52,017 nt of DNA from Parapedobacter lycopersici_A (lineage in GTDB: Bacteria > Bacteroidota > Bacteroidia > Sphingobacteriales > Sphingobacteriaceae): assembly GCF_040395035.1 (NCBI RefSeq), contig NZ_JBEBRB010000012.1:1-52017 (forward strand). Direction: 5' to 3'. Below, in pieces: positions 43,216-51,458 of this stretch. Below the pieces are notes generated by a model that did no database searches, was not told where the DNA came from, and worked only from the letters and a program-made list of their open reading frames with translations. The position numbers and the translations under genes were made by a program. The first letter of the stretch is position 1, and each line of letters begins with the position of its first letter.

Positions 43216-43235
43216 AATAAACAATTACAACGACT

Positions 43236-43649
43236 GTGAAAGAGAAAGGTTTTAGACTGATTAGGCGGTTGGGCATTGCGGGTATGATGTGTTTGATGAT
43301 GATTACCAGCGTCGCAGCCGTCGACGTAATCGACGATATTACATCTTGCATCAAGGAAGCCGATACCAAGGAACTTTCCAAGTTTTTCTCGTCGACCGTG
43401 AGCATGACGCTGCTCAATGACGACGGGGTTTATTCCCGTGTACAGGCTGAAATTATCCTCCGTGAATTCTTCAATAGAAATTTACCCACCGGTGTATCCA
43501 TTGCCCATCGGCTGGATTCGAATCCAAACTTCCGGTATGTGGTCTTAAACCTGGAAACCGCCTCTGATACGTTCCGGGTGTCCTATAAATTAACCAATAG
43601 CGATAACAGCTTCAGGATTACCGAATTCCGCGTCGAATCGATTTATTGA
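43236..43649 (+). CDS. DUF4783 family exported protein
   Basis: A 137-residue protein from GTG 43236. The signal peptide covers about residues 1-27 (basic start, then hydrophobic IAGMMCLMMI and ending AVA). The mature part (about 30-137) fits DUF4783, a Bacteroidota family with the NTF2-like fold: DVIDDITSCIKEADTKELSK, DGVYSRVQAEIILREFF and FRITEFRVES. Function unknown; a small-molecule- or partner-binding role is only a guess. The nadC gene follows 141 bp later with its own promoter box, and this order is common in relatives as far as I recall. Confidence 0.8.
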   Translation: MKEKGFRLIRRLGIAGMMCLMMITSVAAVDVIDDITSCIKEADTKELSKFFSSTVSMTLLNDDGVYSRVQAEIILREFFNRNLPTGVSIAHRLDSNPNFRYVVLNLETASDTFRVSYKLTNSDNSFRITEFRVESIY

Positions 43650-43752
43650 CCCTGAATCCAAAATTTATTTTTTTTTCTTATTTTATTTTAAATATCCATC
43701 TTAGCGGTGATTTGCAGGATTGTCCGCTCGGTCAACCCTTGCTGCTTTGCCA

Positions 43753-43760
43753 TAGATTTG
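43753..43760 (+). promoter_or_regulatory. -7 box of nadC
   Basis: TAGATTTG, an exact TAnnTTTG, 30 nt before the nadC ATG. Confidence 0.5.
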
Positions 43761-43790
43761 GGATGGCATTGCTTTTTTATCAATTGACGA

Positions 43791-44651
43791 ATGATTCAGG
43801 AAGAAAAAATTAGATTAATCAATTTTATTGCCGAGGCGCTGAGGGAAGACATGGGAGATGGTGATCACACGTCGCTTGCTACCATACCCTCCGAAAAGCA
43901 GGGAGAAGCGCAGCTGATAATCAAAGAGGCAGGTATACTGGCCGGTCTGGAGGAGGCACAGACTGTATTTGAAGTAGTTGATCGCGACGTGGCGGTACGG
44001 CTGCTGAAATCGGATGGTGAAGCCGTAAAGACCGGTGATATTGTACTGCTGGCGCACGGCCGGATCCATAGCCTGCTGCTGGCGGAGCGTTTATTGCTTA
44101 ATATAATGCAACGGATGAGCGGAATTGCTACCGCAACCCATCGGATCATGGAAATCCTGTCGGGTACCCGTACAAAAGTGCTGGATACTCGAAAAACTAC
44201 ACCTTTGCTTCGTTTTCTGGAGAAAAAAGCTGTTTTGTTAGGTGGCGGGACGAACCATCGGTTCGGTCTCTATGACATGATCCTGATCAAGGATAATCAT
44301 GTGGACTACGCGGGTGGTATCCGGCAGGCCATTGAAAAGGCAAACCATTACCGTGAAACCCAGGGACGGAATATCGAAATTGAGATAGAGGTCCGCAACC
44401 TGAATGAACTGCAGGAAGTGCTGGACACCGGTCACGTGGAACGGATTATGTTTGACAATTTCACGCCCGAACTGGTCAGGGAAGCCGTGACCCGGGTAAA
44501 CGGCCGGTACATTACGGAAGCTTCAGGAGGGATTACCACAGCACAGGTCCGCCAATACGCAGAAGCAGGCGTGGATTACCTGTCCATCGGCGCCCTTACG
44601 CACTCGGTGAAAAGCTTGGATATGAGCTTAAAGGCGAAAATTATTGACTGA
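43791..44651 (+). CDS. nadC: Nicotinate-nucleotide pyrophosphorylase (quinolinate phosphoribosyltransferase)
   Basis: A 286-residue NAD biosynthesis enzyme that turns quinolinate and PRPP into nicotinate mononucleotide. Family blocks are DMGDGDHTS (20-28), RMSGIATATHRIM, the substrate-binding DTRKTTPLLRFLEKKAV stretch and LIKDNH; EVRNLNE and DNFTPE complete the active site. No nadA or nadB adjoins. plsY follows after 47 bp. The start fits the family length exactly. Confidence 0.94.
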   Translation: MIQEEKIRLINFIAEALREDMGDGDHTSLATIPSEKQGEAQLIIKEAGILAGLEEAQTVFEVVDRDVAVRLLKSDGEAVKTGDIVLLAHGRIHSLLLAERLLLNIMQRMSGIATATHRIMEILSGTRTKVLDTRKTTPLLRFLEKKAVLLGGGTNHRFGLYDMILIKDNHVDYAGGIRQAIEKANHYRETQGRNIEIEIEVRNLNELQEVLDTGHVERIMFDNFTPELVREAVTRVNGRYITEASGGITTAQVRQYAEAGVDYLSIGALTHSVKSLDMSLKAKIID

Positions 44652-44698
44652 TAGACCAAGACCTTGTTTTTTGCTTCTTTTTGATTAATTTGCAATTC

Positions 44699-45364
44699 AT
44701 GATATCGATTTACCTAATCGGCGCAGTCATATTGGCTTACTTATTTGGATCCATTCCGACAGCGGTTTGGCTGGGGCAGGCTTTTTATAAGGTGGATGTC
44801 CGTGAATATGGAAGCGGTAATGCGGGCGCAACCAATACCTTTCGTGTATTGGGTACCCGGGCGGGGGTTGCGGTCATGATTATCGATATTCTGAAAGGGT
44901 GGACGGCTACCAACCTTGCCTATTTCATCGGGCCATCGGTTACCGGTCCGCTTACCGCCGCGCAATTTGTGAATTATCAGCTGGCCCTGGGTGTCATCGC
45001 CGTCGTGGGACACTTGTTTCCTGTGTTCGCCGGTTTTCGCGGAGGCAAGGGCGTAGCCACGCTGTTCGGTATGGTACTGGCCGTGCACTTCGAAGCAGCA
45101 CTTGTTTGTGTATCAGTCTTTTTAATTGTATTGCTGTTGACCCGCTATGTGTCTCTGAGTTCCATTTGTGCGGGTTTTGCATTTCCATTCAGTATCGTGT
45201 TTCTATTCCATACTTCGGTTAAGTCTGTGCTGCTTTATGGTATCTGTATCTGTACCCTCATCTTAATCACACACCAGAAAAATATCGAGCGGCTGCTCAA
45301 GGGGAAAGAGTCGAAGGTCGTATTCCGAAAAAAGCGAAGTTATCCGGATGAAACCGGCATATAA
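44699..45364 (+). CDS. plsY: Glycerol-3-phosphate acyltransferase
   Basis: A 221-residue inner-membrane enzyme that acylates glycerol-3-phosphate from acyl-phosphate, the first step of phospholipid synthesis. I take ATG 44699 (MISIYLIGAVILAYLFGS); a TTG further upstream is possible. The three PlsY motifs are visible: GSGNAGATN (about residues 41-49), FRGGKGVAT in the second loop (about 110-118) and the later segment near 190-200. About five membrane segments are present. It is 47 bp after nadC and probably shares its mRNA. Confidence 0.93.
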   Translation: MISIYLIGAVILAYLFGSIPTAVWLGQAFYKVDVREYGSGNAGATNTFRVLGTRAGVAVMIIDILKGWTATNLAYFIGPSVTGPLTAAQFVNYQLALGVIAVVGHLFPVFAGFRGGKGVATLFGMVLAVHFEAALVCVSVFLIVLLLTRYVSLSSICAGFAFPFSIVFLFHTSVKSVLLYGICICTLILITHQKNIERLLKGKESKVVFRKKRSYPDETGI

Positions 45365-45438
45365 ATTGCTTTGGTTAACAGAACAAAACCATTACCTGAT
45401 TTGTTGATTATACTTAAGCAAGTAATAAATTGAATACC

Positions 45439-46251
45439 ATGAAGTTATTTACTAAAACAACAGCCGTTTTATTGATTATCGCTCTGGCGATCGGCTGTGC
45501 AACGGTTCCGCTTACGGGACGTCGGCAGCTGAGCCTGGTCGACGATGGCGAGATCCAGCAGCAAGCGGCGCTGGTGTATAAAGAATTTCTGGCGGATCCG
45601 TCCACCAAAGTAGTTAAAAGCAGTACTGCTGCGCAATCCGTGCAACGCGTCGGCAGGAATATTTCCGCGGCAGTGAATAAATTTCTCACGGAAAGCGGCT
45701 ATGCCGACCAATATGATTTCAATTGGGAGTTTACACTGGTTCAGGAAGACCAGATCAATGCTTGGTGCATGCCGGGAGGCAAGGTGGCCGTTTATTCCGG
45801 TATCTTACCGGTAACGAAGAACGATGCCGGGCTGGCTACTGTAATGGGACATGAGATTGCACACGCCATTGCCAAGCATTCGGCAGAACGGATGTCGCAG
45901 TCCATCGTGGCGCAGGCCGGAGGAGCGGCAGTAGGGATTGCCACATCAGACAAGTCGAACACCACACGCGCTATTATCAATACCGCTTATGGATTGGGCG
46001 GACAGCTCGCACTGCTGAGTTATTCACGCAATCAGGAAAGCGAAGCCGATCGGCTGGGCCTGGTGTTCATGGCCATTGCAGGATATGATCCGAATGAAGC
46101 AATCGGATTCTGGGAACGGATGGCACAGGCTAAGCAGTCGCAGGGTGGGGGAGCACCTCCCGAGTTTCTCAGCACCCACCCCAGTGATGCGAGACGGATC
46201 AACGACATCCGGAAGCTGATCCCTGAAGCAATGGCATATTACAAGAAATAA
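45439..46251 (+). CDS. M48-family metallopeptidase lipoprotein
   Basis: A 270-residue exported protease from ATG 45439. The signal ends in AIGC (lipidated C20). The zinc site is HEIAH at 138-142 with E139 as the base, and ESEAD (200-204) supplies the third ligand. Relatives such as BepA/LoiP act in the periplasm on outer-membrane proteins. It stands between plsY and pdxH with gaps of 74 and 105 bp. The lack of a TPR domain makes it LoiP-like rather than BepA-like. Confidence 0.9.
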   Translation: MKLFTKTTAVLLIIALAIGCATVPLTGRRQLSLVDDGEIQQQAALVYKEFLADPSTKVVKSSTAAQSVQRVGRNISAAVNKFLTESGYADQYDFNWEFTLVQEDQINAWCMPGGKVAVYSGILPVTKNDAGLATVMGHEIAHAIAKHSAERMSQSIVAQAGGAAVGIATSDKSNTTRAIINTAYGLGGQLALLSYSRNQESEADRLGLVFMAIAGYDPNEAIGFWERMAQAKQSQGGGAPPEFLSTHPSDARRINDIRKLIPEAMAYYKK

Positions 46252-46329
46252 TTCCCGGCGATCCGACAAATTCCGGTTAACTTCCGCGTCTTCTGCCCGG
46301 GAAACACGTCGATTGCGGCTGCTTTTTTG

Positions 46330-46337
46330 TATGTTTG
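46330..46337 (+). promoter_or_regulatory. -7 box of the pdxH-nuoC-nuoD unit
   Basis: TATGTTTG matches TAnnTTTG and lies 19 nt before the pdxH ATG. No TTG element lies at the proper distance. Confidence 0.5.
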
Positions 46338-46356
46338 TGTCCTAATCAGATAGGCG

Positions 46357-47010
46357 ATGAACTTGGAACAAAAAGATATCGCAGGGATGCGGATGGCATA
46401 CGAAATGGGGCAGCTGAACGAAGATGACCTGGCCGAAGACCCCCTGGTCCAGTTCCAGCAGTGGTTTAACGAAGCCGTTGATAAAGGAGTTATGGAACCT
46501 AATGCCATGACCTTATCCACTGTTTCGGCTTCCGGCAAACCTTCTTCACGGATTGTGCTGCTAAAGCACGTCGACCGGCATGGGCTCGGTTTTTACACGA
46601 ATTATACAAGTCGAAAAGGTACGGAACTGGCTGCAACGCCTTATGCGGCATTGCTGTTTTTCTGGCCGGAATTACAGCGGCAGGTGCGGGTGGAAGGAAA
46701 AGTGGAAAAATTACCTGCTGAGGCTGCTGATGCTTATTTCCGGTCGAGACCCAAAGGCAGCAGGTTGGGAGCCCTGGTTTCGCCGCAAAGCCGGGAAATT
46801 GCAAATCGGGAGGAACTGGATGATCAACTGCATGTACTGGAGGAAAATTACCGGGATACGGACGACATACCGCGGCCCGAACATTGGGGAGGTTACCTGC
46901 TGCTTCCGGAACAAATTGAATTCTGGCAGGGCCGGAATAACCGGCTGCACGACCGGTTGGTTTTTAAAAAAGAAAATGAGGTATGGAGAATAGCGAGGCT
47001 GGCTCCCTGA
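46357..47010 (+). CDS. pdxH: Pyridoxine/pyridoxamine 5'-phosphate oxidase
   Basis: A 217-residue FMN enzyme that makes pyridoxal phosphate. Family blocks: NAMTLSTVSASGKPSSRIVLLK (in short SGKPSSRIVLLK), YTNYTSRKG, FFWPELQRQVRVEG, SRPKGSRLGALVSPQS and the C-terminal RLHDR plus WRIARLAP. It supplies cofactor for the PLP enzymes MetY and the cystathionine synthase/lyase in this same window. nuoC follows after 5 bp (start 47016), so pdxH leads a mixed operon. Confidence 0.95.
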   Translation: MNLEQKDIAGMRMAYEMGQLNEDDLAEDPLVQFQQWFNEAVDKGVMEPNAMTLSTVSASGKPSSRIVLLKHVDRHGLGFYTNYTSRKGTELAATPYAALLFFWPELQRQVRVEGKVEKLPAEAADAYFRSRPKGSRLGALVSPQSREIANREELDDQLHVLEENYRDTDDIPRPEHWGGYLLLPEQIEFWQGRNNRLHDRLVFKKENEVWRIARLAP

Positions 47011-47015
47011 GCAAC

Positions 47016-47516
47016 ATGGAGTCTTTCGAAAAGATACGTACATTGCTGATCAGCCGGTTTGGTGAATCCGCTATCGTGGCGGAAGCGCAGGAAGGCCTGC
47101 AACCGGCATTTTATATTGCGCCGGAGCAGCTACCGGAGGTCTGTCGGTTCTTACGTGATCATGAGGCGACGTATTTCGACTTCCTTTCGTGTATCAGTGC
47201 CGTGGACGATGGGATAACTGCCGGTACGTTCACAGTGGTGTATCACCTGGCATCAATTCCATACAAACAACAGCTTACACTTAAGGTACGCATCGCCAAC
47301 GACCGGCATCCGGATCGCCTGCCAGCACTGCCGAGCGTCAGTTCGGTGTGGCGGACTGCCGATTGGCATGAACGGGAGGCATTCGACCTGATGGGTATTT
47401 TCTTTGAAAACCACCCCGATCTGCGACGCATTCTACTGCCCGACGATTGGGAAGGCTACCCCTTACGGAAAGACTACCAAGAAGCCGAAACCTATCATGG
47501 CATTGCCATTAAATAA
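47016..47516 (+). CDS. nuoC: NADH-quinone oxidoreductase subunit C
   Basis: A 166-residue peripheral-arm subunit of complex I (30-kDa type), started at ATG 47016 just after pdxH; an upstream ATG at 46983 overlaps pdxH and is less likely. Conserved blocks are DFLSCISAVD, the VWRTADWHEREAFDLMGIFF region and the end YPLRKDYQEAE. It binds NuoD in the quinone-reducing module. nuoD follows after 8 bp. Neither nuoA nor nuoB lies upstream, so the usual A-B-C-D order is broken at this point. Confidence 0.93.
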   Translation: MESFEKIRTLLISRFGESAIVAEAQEGLQPAFYIAPEQLPEVCRFLRDHEATYFDFLSCISAVDDGITAGTFTVVYHLASIPYKQQLTLKVRIANDRHPDRLPALPSVSSVWRTADWHEREAFDLMGIFFENHPDLRRILLPDDWEGYPLRKDYQEAETYHGIAIK

Positions 47517-47524
47517 ATACAGCA

Positions 47525-48745
47525 ATGGCAGAAAATACAATTGAAACCAGCGCAGAAAAACCCTATCAGGAGGCACTGCGGGCTTATGAGGCGCGCCTTG
47601 CCGCTATCGGCAGTGAGGAGATGGTGATTAACATGGGCCCCCAGCACCCTTCGACACACGGGGTCCTGCGCCTGCAGCTGATCACCGACGGTGAGATCGT
47701 GAAAGAAGTAATCCCGCATCTGGGGTACCTGCACCGTTGTTTTGAAAAGCATGCGGAATCGATGAATTATGGCAAAACGATTCCCTTTACCGATCGCATG
47801 GACTACCTGGCTTCCATGAACAACAGCCATGCGTTTGTAATGGGGGTAGAACGGATGCTTGGGATTGACGGGCAGATTCCAAAGCGGATAGAATACATTC
47901 GTGTGCTGGTCTGTGAGCTTAACCGGATTGCTTCCCACCTGATTGCTATCGGAACATATGGTATTGACATCGGCGCGTTCACGCCATTTATGTGGTGTTT
48001 CCGCGACCGGGAGCACATCATGAATATGCTGGAATGGGCATCCGGATCACGGATGCTTTACAATTACATCTGGGTGGGCGGTTTATTTTACGACCTGCCT
48101 GTTGGGTTTGAGGAGCGGTGTGCCGAATTTATTGCTTATTTTAAACCTAAGCTTATTGAGCTGGACGAGTTGCTCACGACAAACCAGATCTTTATTTCAC
48201 GGACAGCCAACATTGGCGTATTGCCATCCGATGTTGCAATTAATTATGGCTGTTCCGGTCCGATGCTGCGCGCTTCGGGGATCAAATGGGACCTGCGGCG
48301 GGTTGATGGATATTCGGTATATCCCGAAATTGAATTTGAAATACCCGTCGGGAAAGGAGAGGCGGGGACTACCGGGGATTGCTGGGATCGTTACAAGGTA
48401 CGCGTGGACGAAATCCGCGAGTCCGTGAAGATCATTGAGCAATGCCTTGAGCGGCTTTCGGGTCCGCTGAAACGGACTCCGGAGTTTGACCCCCGGGCGT
48501 TGGTGCCCAAGAAAGTTAACCTGAAACCGCAGGACTATTATGTGCGTGCCGAAAACCCGAAAGGGGAACTCGGTTTTTATTTTGTTACGCAGGAGAAAAC
48601 AGATATTCCCAAGCGGGTGAAAGCCCGTGGACCGAGTTTCAATAACCTGTCGGTGCTACCCGAACTGGCAAAGGGTGTGCTGATTGCGGATTTGATTGCG
48701 ATACTGGGTTCAATTGACATTGTACTGGGTGAGGTGGATCGGTAA
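47525..48745 (+). CDS. nuoD: NADH-quinone oxidoreductase subunit D
   Basis: A 406-residue 49-kDa complex I subunit that forms the quinone site with NuoB. It has the signature MVINMGPQHPSTHGVLRL (quinone-site His-rich loop GPQHPSTHG, about residues 38-46), the LGYLHRCFEKHAE block and SNLLPSDV-like text as GVLPSDVAINYG. The C terminus (LADLIAILGSIDIVLGEVDR) is conserved. Length is normal and no frame is broken. nuoE onward does not follow: 120 bp on there is a promoter and small RNA, then a gene-free segment, so the pair is isolated. Confidence 0.95.
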   Translation: MAENTIETSAEKPYQEALRAYEARLAAIGSEEMVINMGPQHPSTHGVLRLQLITDGEIVKEVIPHLGYLHRCFEKHAESMNYGKTIPFTDRMDYLASMNNSHAFVMGVERMLGIDGQIPKRIEYIRVLVCELNRIASHLIAIGTYGIDIGAFTPFMWCFRDREHIMNMLEWASGSRMLYNYIWVGGLFYDLPVGFEERCAEFIAYFKPKLIELDELLTTNQIFISRTANIGVLPSDVAINYGCSGPMLRASGIKWDLRRVDGYSVYPEIEFEIPVGKGEAGTTGDCWDRYKVRVDEIRESVKIIEQCLERLSGPLKRTPEFDPRALVPKKVNLKPQDYYVRAENPKGELGFYFVTQEKTDIPKRVKARGPSFNNLSVLPELAKGVLIADLIAILGSIDIVLGEVDR

Positions 48746-48828
48746 TAGCTTGGCAATTTAGGTTGTATTTGTTTATAAATGTCTGATTTTGTGCGTGTTG
48801 CTTGTGGGTTAAAATTAATGAAAAAATA

Positions 48829-48859
48829 TTTGATAAACTGAAAATAAACCTTACCTTTG
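48829..48859 (+). promoter_or_regulatory. Strong sigma-A promoter after nuoD
   Basis: TTTG (48829-48832), a 19-nt spacer and TACCTTTG (48852-48859): a full match to the Bacteroidota consensus, the best in the window. No protein-coding gene follows within reach; a terminator begins 34 nt later. Confidence 0.82.
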
Positions 48860-48864
48860 CGGTA

Positions 48865-48931
48865 TCATAATTTAGGTTTATAATTGGTTAGTAAAGGTTT
48901 CCATTCTCCCCGTTTGGAAACCTTTCTTTTT
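48865..48931 (+). ncRNA. Predicted small RNA of about 66 nt
   Basis: A strong promoter (48829-48859) and an intrinsic terminator bracket this segment. The terminator stem is AAAGGTTTCC (48893-48902) with GGAAACCTTT (48916-48925), a perfect 10-bp pairing, then CTTTTT. Its 13-nt loop carries CTCCCC. The 5' part is A+T-rich and single-stranded-looking, with ATAATT twice. The segment cannot encode a useful peptide. The 3' hairpin could also end the nuoD mRNA. No known RNA family is recognised. Confidence 0.58.
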
Positions 48932-48935
48932 ATCC

Positions 48936-49276
48936 ATATTCCTGATTTCTGTCGATTTTATTTCGGGTGATAAGGTGCTTGCTCCATGTCTAACGGCGCT
49001 GCATAAGCGCAATTCGGGCGCGGTACGCTGATGCAAATTCGAAGCCGGCATTCCGGTTCAATTTACCTGGATATTGTTGTCGTTGGAAATTGTTGCGCTA
49101 AGAGGCTTAGTCCCTGTGAGGCCTCGTGCAGAAGAAGCGGGGGCGACCCCGGTGAATGTAAAGGCGTATTTGTTGTGGATGTTTGCTATGGGGTTGACCG
49201 GGTGTCCGGGATTTAAGGAGTCCGCTGGACCGCGGTGCCGGCCGAAGCACAATGGTGTGCCTTAGGGGGGTAAGAT
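48936..49276. other. GC-rich gene-free segment with small palindromes
   Basis: About 340 bp between the small-RNA terminator and the terminator of the outer-membrane-protein gene. It holds palindromes such as CTAAGAGGCTTAG (about 49100-49112) and GGGG-GCGA-CCCC (about 49141-49152), a stem capped by a GNRA loop. Open frames of 60-70 codons cross it on both strands but none has a promoter or a family, and they overlap each other. It may be a dispersed repeat or decayed element; no second copy lies in this window. Confidence 0.4.
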
Positions 49277-49313
49277 AAAAAAAGACGGGTGCCCCGGTAT
49301 ATCGGGACACCCG
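49277..49313 (-). terminator. Intrinsic terminator of the outer-membrane barrel gene
   Basis: CGGGTG (49286-49291) pairs with CACCCG (49308-49313), extended by CCCG/CGGG after a C-A mismatch; on the minus strand a run of seven T follows (49283-49277). It lies 29 nt past the stop. Confidence 0.88.
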
Positions 49314-49341
49314 CTTGGTGTGTGCAGCCTAATGGCTATAA

Positions 49342-49941
49342 TTAAAAGTAGAATTGTACACCGAGTCTTGGAGCCAATGAGTTGGCGTTAAGACCGAAAG
49401 AGTTGCTGGAAACCTTGTCATCAGATCCCTCTGGTTTAATTGAGGAATTCTGGTAGTACAGGCCTCTTACGGACAGTTCGATGCCGATTTTGCTGGTTGG
49501 GAAATAAGCGAAACCAGGAGCCAGTTCAACACCATAACGTGCTGTGGTGCCCAGATCGGTATCCTCTGATTTGGCAGTTCCCCAAGCCATTGGTACAGAA
49601 AGCTGTCCGAAGAACTTGAAATCGCCGTCACCTTTGTACAAACGTGCGAAGGGTGCCACATTGAACGTGCTTAATTTGTTGGCCTCAAAAGTCGCACCAG
49701 CGGTAGCGGTGTTTTCTTCGTATCCGTATCCGATTCCGGTACCGATAGCGAAGTTGTCGCTTACGAAGAATCCAACAGTAGGCTGGATGCCGAATGCTTG
49801 TGATTCCGTGTCTGCGTCTTTCACTTTAGAGTAGTCATAAGAAACACTTCCGCCCAGGATCACTTTTCCTTTTTCGGTTTGTGCCTGTGCTGCAAAAGCT
49901 ACAACGATAGCTGCTGAAAAGGTTAAAAATAGTTTTTTCAT
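49342..49941 (-). CDS. OmpA/OmpW-type outer-membrane beta-barrel (porin family)
   Basis: A 199-residue protein with a signal peptide (residues 1-20, ending AAQA). The mature part alternates polar and hydrophobic residues in strands of about 10, typical of an eight-stranded barrel, and ends in the outer-membrane signal LGVQFYF. The family (outer-membrane beta-barrel domain, 'porin family protein') is large and functions vary. It is a single gene with its own terminator, transcribed toward the GC-rich gene-free segment. The high, even codon use hints at strong expression, but that is an impression. Confidence 0.87.
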   Translation of the reverse strand: MKKLFLTFSAAIVVAFAAQAQTEKGKVILGGSVSYDYSKVKDADTESQAFGIQPTVGFFVSDNFAIGTGIGYGYEENTATAGATFEANKLSTFNVAPFARLYKGDGDFKFFGQLSVPMAWGTAKSEDTDLGTTARYGVELAPGFAYFPTSKIGIELSVRGLYYQNSSIKPEGSDDKVSSNSFGLNANSLAPRLGVQFYF

Positions 49942-50234
49942 GTGTGTATTAAATTTAGTTAAAACATCCAGTCATTTTTATTTTTACTTTTTGACTGTTG
50001 ATATCAGCTGAACAATACAAATGCCAAACCCGTACGTGGTGCCATTTAGTTTGTCATGGGTTTGTCGCTTTATGGATTTGTTGCGTAATGCCTGTCAAAA
50101 TACGCTGATTACAAATAATTTAGCGTTTGCTGATTTAATTTGATGTGAGGGCAATAAACCTGACAAATTGTGTAATGGTTAGATTAAAGGGTATTGACTT
50201 TTTGACAATTAATGTCAAAAATGTCATGACAACG
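49942..50234. other. AT-rich gap upstream of the barrel gene
   Basis: About 290 bp that separate the barrel gene from the end of dnaJ. Both genes run leftward, so this must contain the barrel gene's promoter. I see no exact promoter match. Several TGTCA/TGACA words lie at 50180-50230 (such as TTTGACAATTAATGTCAA), a possible operator-like inverted pattern. No gene is supported. Confidence 0.35.
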
Positions 50235-50263
50235 AAAAAAGCCAGGCGTAAAGACCTGGCTTT
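50235..50263 (-). terminator. Intrinsic terminator of the grpE-dnaJ unit
   Basis: AAAGCCAGG (50238-50246) pairs with CCTGGCTTT (50255-50263), a perfect 9-bp stem with an 8-nt loop; on the minus strand the T run continues to 50235. It lies 33 nt after the dnaJ stop. Confidence 0.88.
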
Positions 50264-50296
50264 CTGTATGCGGATACCGGATGTGGCACCCGATCA

Positions 50297-51445
50297 TTAT
50301 TCGAAGTATTCTTTTATCCGTTCGAAAAAGGTTTTTTCGCTTTTACCCGGCTGGGGCTTAAAGTTGGGTGAGTTCCTGAGGTTTTCAAGCAATTGCTTCT
50401 CGTCTGAAGAGACGGTTTTAGGCGTCCATACGTTAACATAGACCAGCTGGTCACCTTTATGATACGAATTTACTTCAGGTACCCCCTTGCCCTTCAGGCG
50501 TAGGATTTTACCCCCCTGTGTACCTGGATCAATCTTGATCTTGGCTTTGCCGTCGATCGTGGGAACTTCCACACTGGTTCCCAATGTAGCATCCACAAAA
50601 TTGACATACAGGTCATAAATCACATTAATGCCGTCCCGTTTTAATGTTTCATGGGGGATTTCCTCAATCAGGATGATCAGGTCACCCGGAACACCTCCGC
50701 GCGGAGCTGCATTTCCCTTGCCGCCCATAGACAATTGCATGCCCTCGCTAACCCCGGCAGGAATATTGATGGTAATGGTTTCTTCGCCCCGGACCAAACC
50801 ATCTCCATGACAGGTTGTACATTTGGCAGTGATTTCAACCCCTTCACCGTTACAGGTCGGGCAGGTGCTGGTGGTTTGCATCTGTCCCAGGATTGTGCTG
50901 GTCACCCGTCTTACTGCCCCCGTGCCTCCGCACGTCCGGCAGGTATGGAATGACGATTTGTCCTTGGCACCACTGCCATCGCAGGTTGTACAGACCACCT
51001 GTTTATTGACCTTGATTTTCTTCTCGGCCCCATTGGCTATTTCCTGCAGGGTAAGTTTTACCTTGATGCGCAGGTTTGACCCCTTGACGATGCGACGCCC
51101 GCCCCGCGAGCTGCCCCCGCCGCCGAAGAAACTTTCAAACGGACTGCCACCACCACCGAAGATATCGCCAAACTGACTGAAAATATCTTCCATGTTCATG
51201 CTGCCACCCCCGTAGCCGCCGGAAGCACCGGCGTGACCGAATTGATTGTATCGCTGCCTTTTTTCAGGATTGCTGAGTACTTCGTAGGCCTCGGCAGCCT
51301 CTTTGAATTTATCCTCGGCTTCGTGGTTATTGGGGTTTTTGTCCGGGTGGTACTTGATGGCCAGTTTCCGGTAAGCTGACTTTATTTCGGCTTGGTCAGC
51401 GTTGCGCGAAACACCCAATACATCGTAATAGTCTCGTTTTGCCAT
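50297..51445 (-). CDS. dnaJ: Chaperone protein DnaJ
   Basis: A 382-residue Hsp40. The J domain (about residues 1-70) has HPD at 33-35, followed by a Gly/Phe-rich linker (about 75-120) and the zinc domain with four CxxCxGxG repeats: CTTCDGSG, CRTCGGTG, CPTCNGEG and CTTCHGDG (about 147-215). The C-terminal substrate domains follow. It delivers substrates to DnaK and stimulates its ATPase. grpE lies 13 bp upstream on the same strand. dnaK is not in the window, and no HrcA/CIRCE element is visible near this gene. Confidence 0.97.
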   Translation of the reverse strand: MAKRDYYDVLGVSRNADQAEIKSAYRKLAIKYHPDKNPNNHEAEDKFKEAAEAYEVLSNPEKRQRYNQFGHAGASGGYGGGSMNMEDIFSQFGDIFGGGGSPFESFFGGGGSSRGGRRIVKGSNLRIKVKLTLQEIANGAEKKIKVNKQVVCTTCDGSGAKDKSSFHTCRTCGGTGAVRRVTSTILGQMQTTSTCPTCNGEGVEITAKCTTCHGDGLVRGEETITINIPAGVSEGMQLSMGGKGNAAPRGGVPGDLIILIEEIPHETLKRDGINVIYDLYVNFVDATLGTSVEVPTIDGKAKIKIDPGTQGGKILRLKGKGVPEVNSYHKGDQLVYVNVWTPKTVSSDEKQLLENLRNSPNFKPQPGKSEKTFFERIKEYFE

Positions 51446-51458
51446 GCTTGCTTGTTTA

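Noticed and set aside
49031..49310. Overlapping ORFs of 61-67 codons on both strands
   Set aside because: They occupy the same GC-rich DNA in several frames at once, lack promoters and are probably stop-poor by composition.
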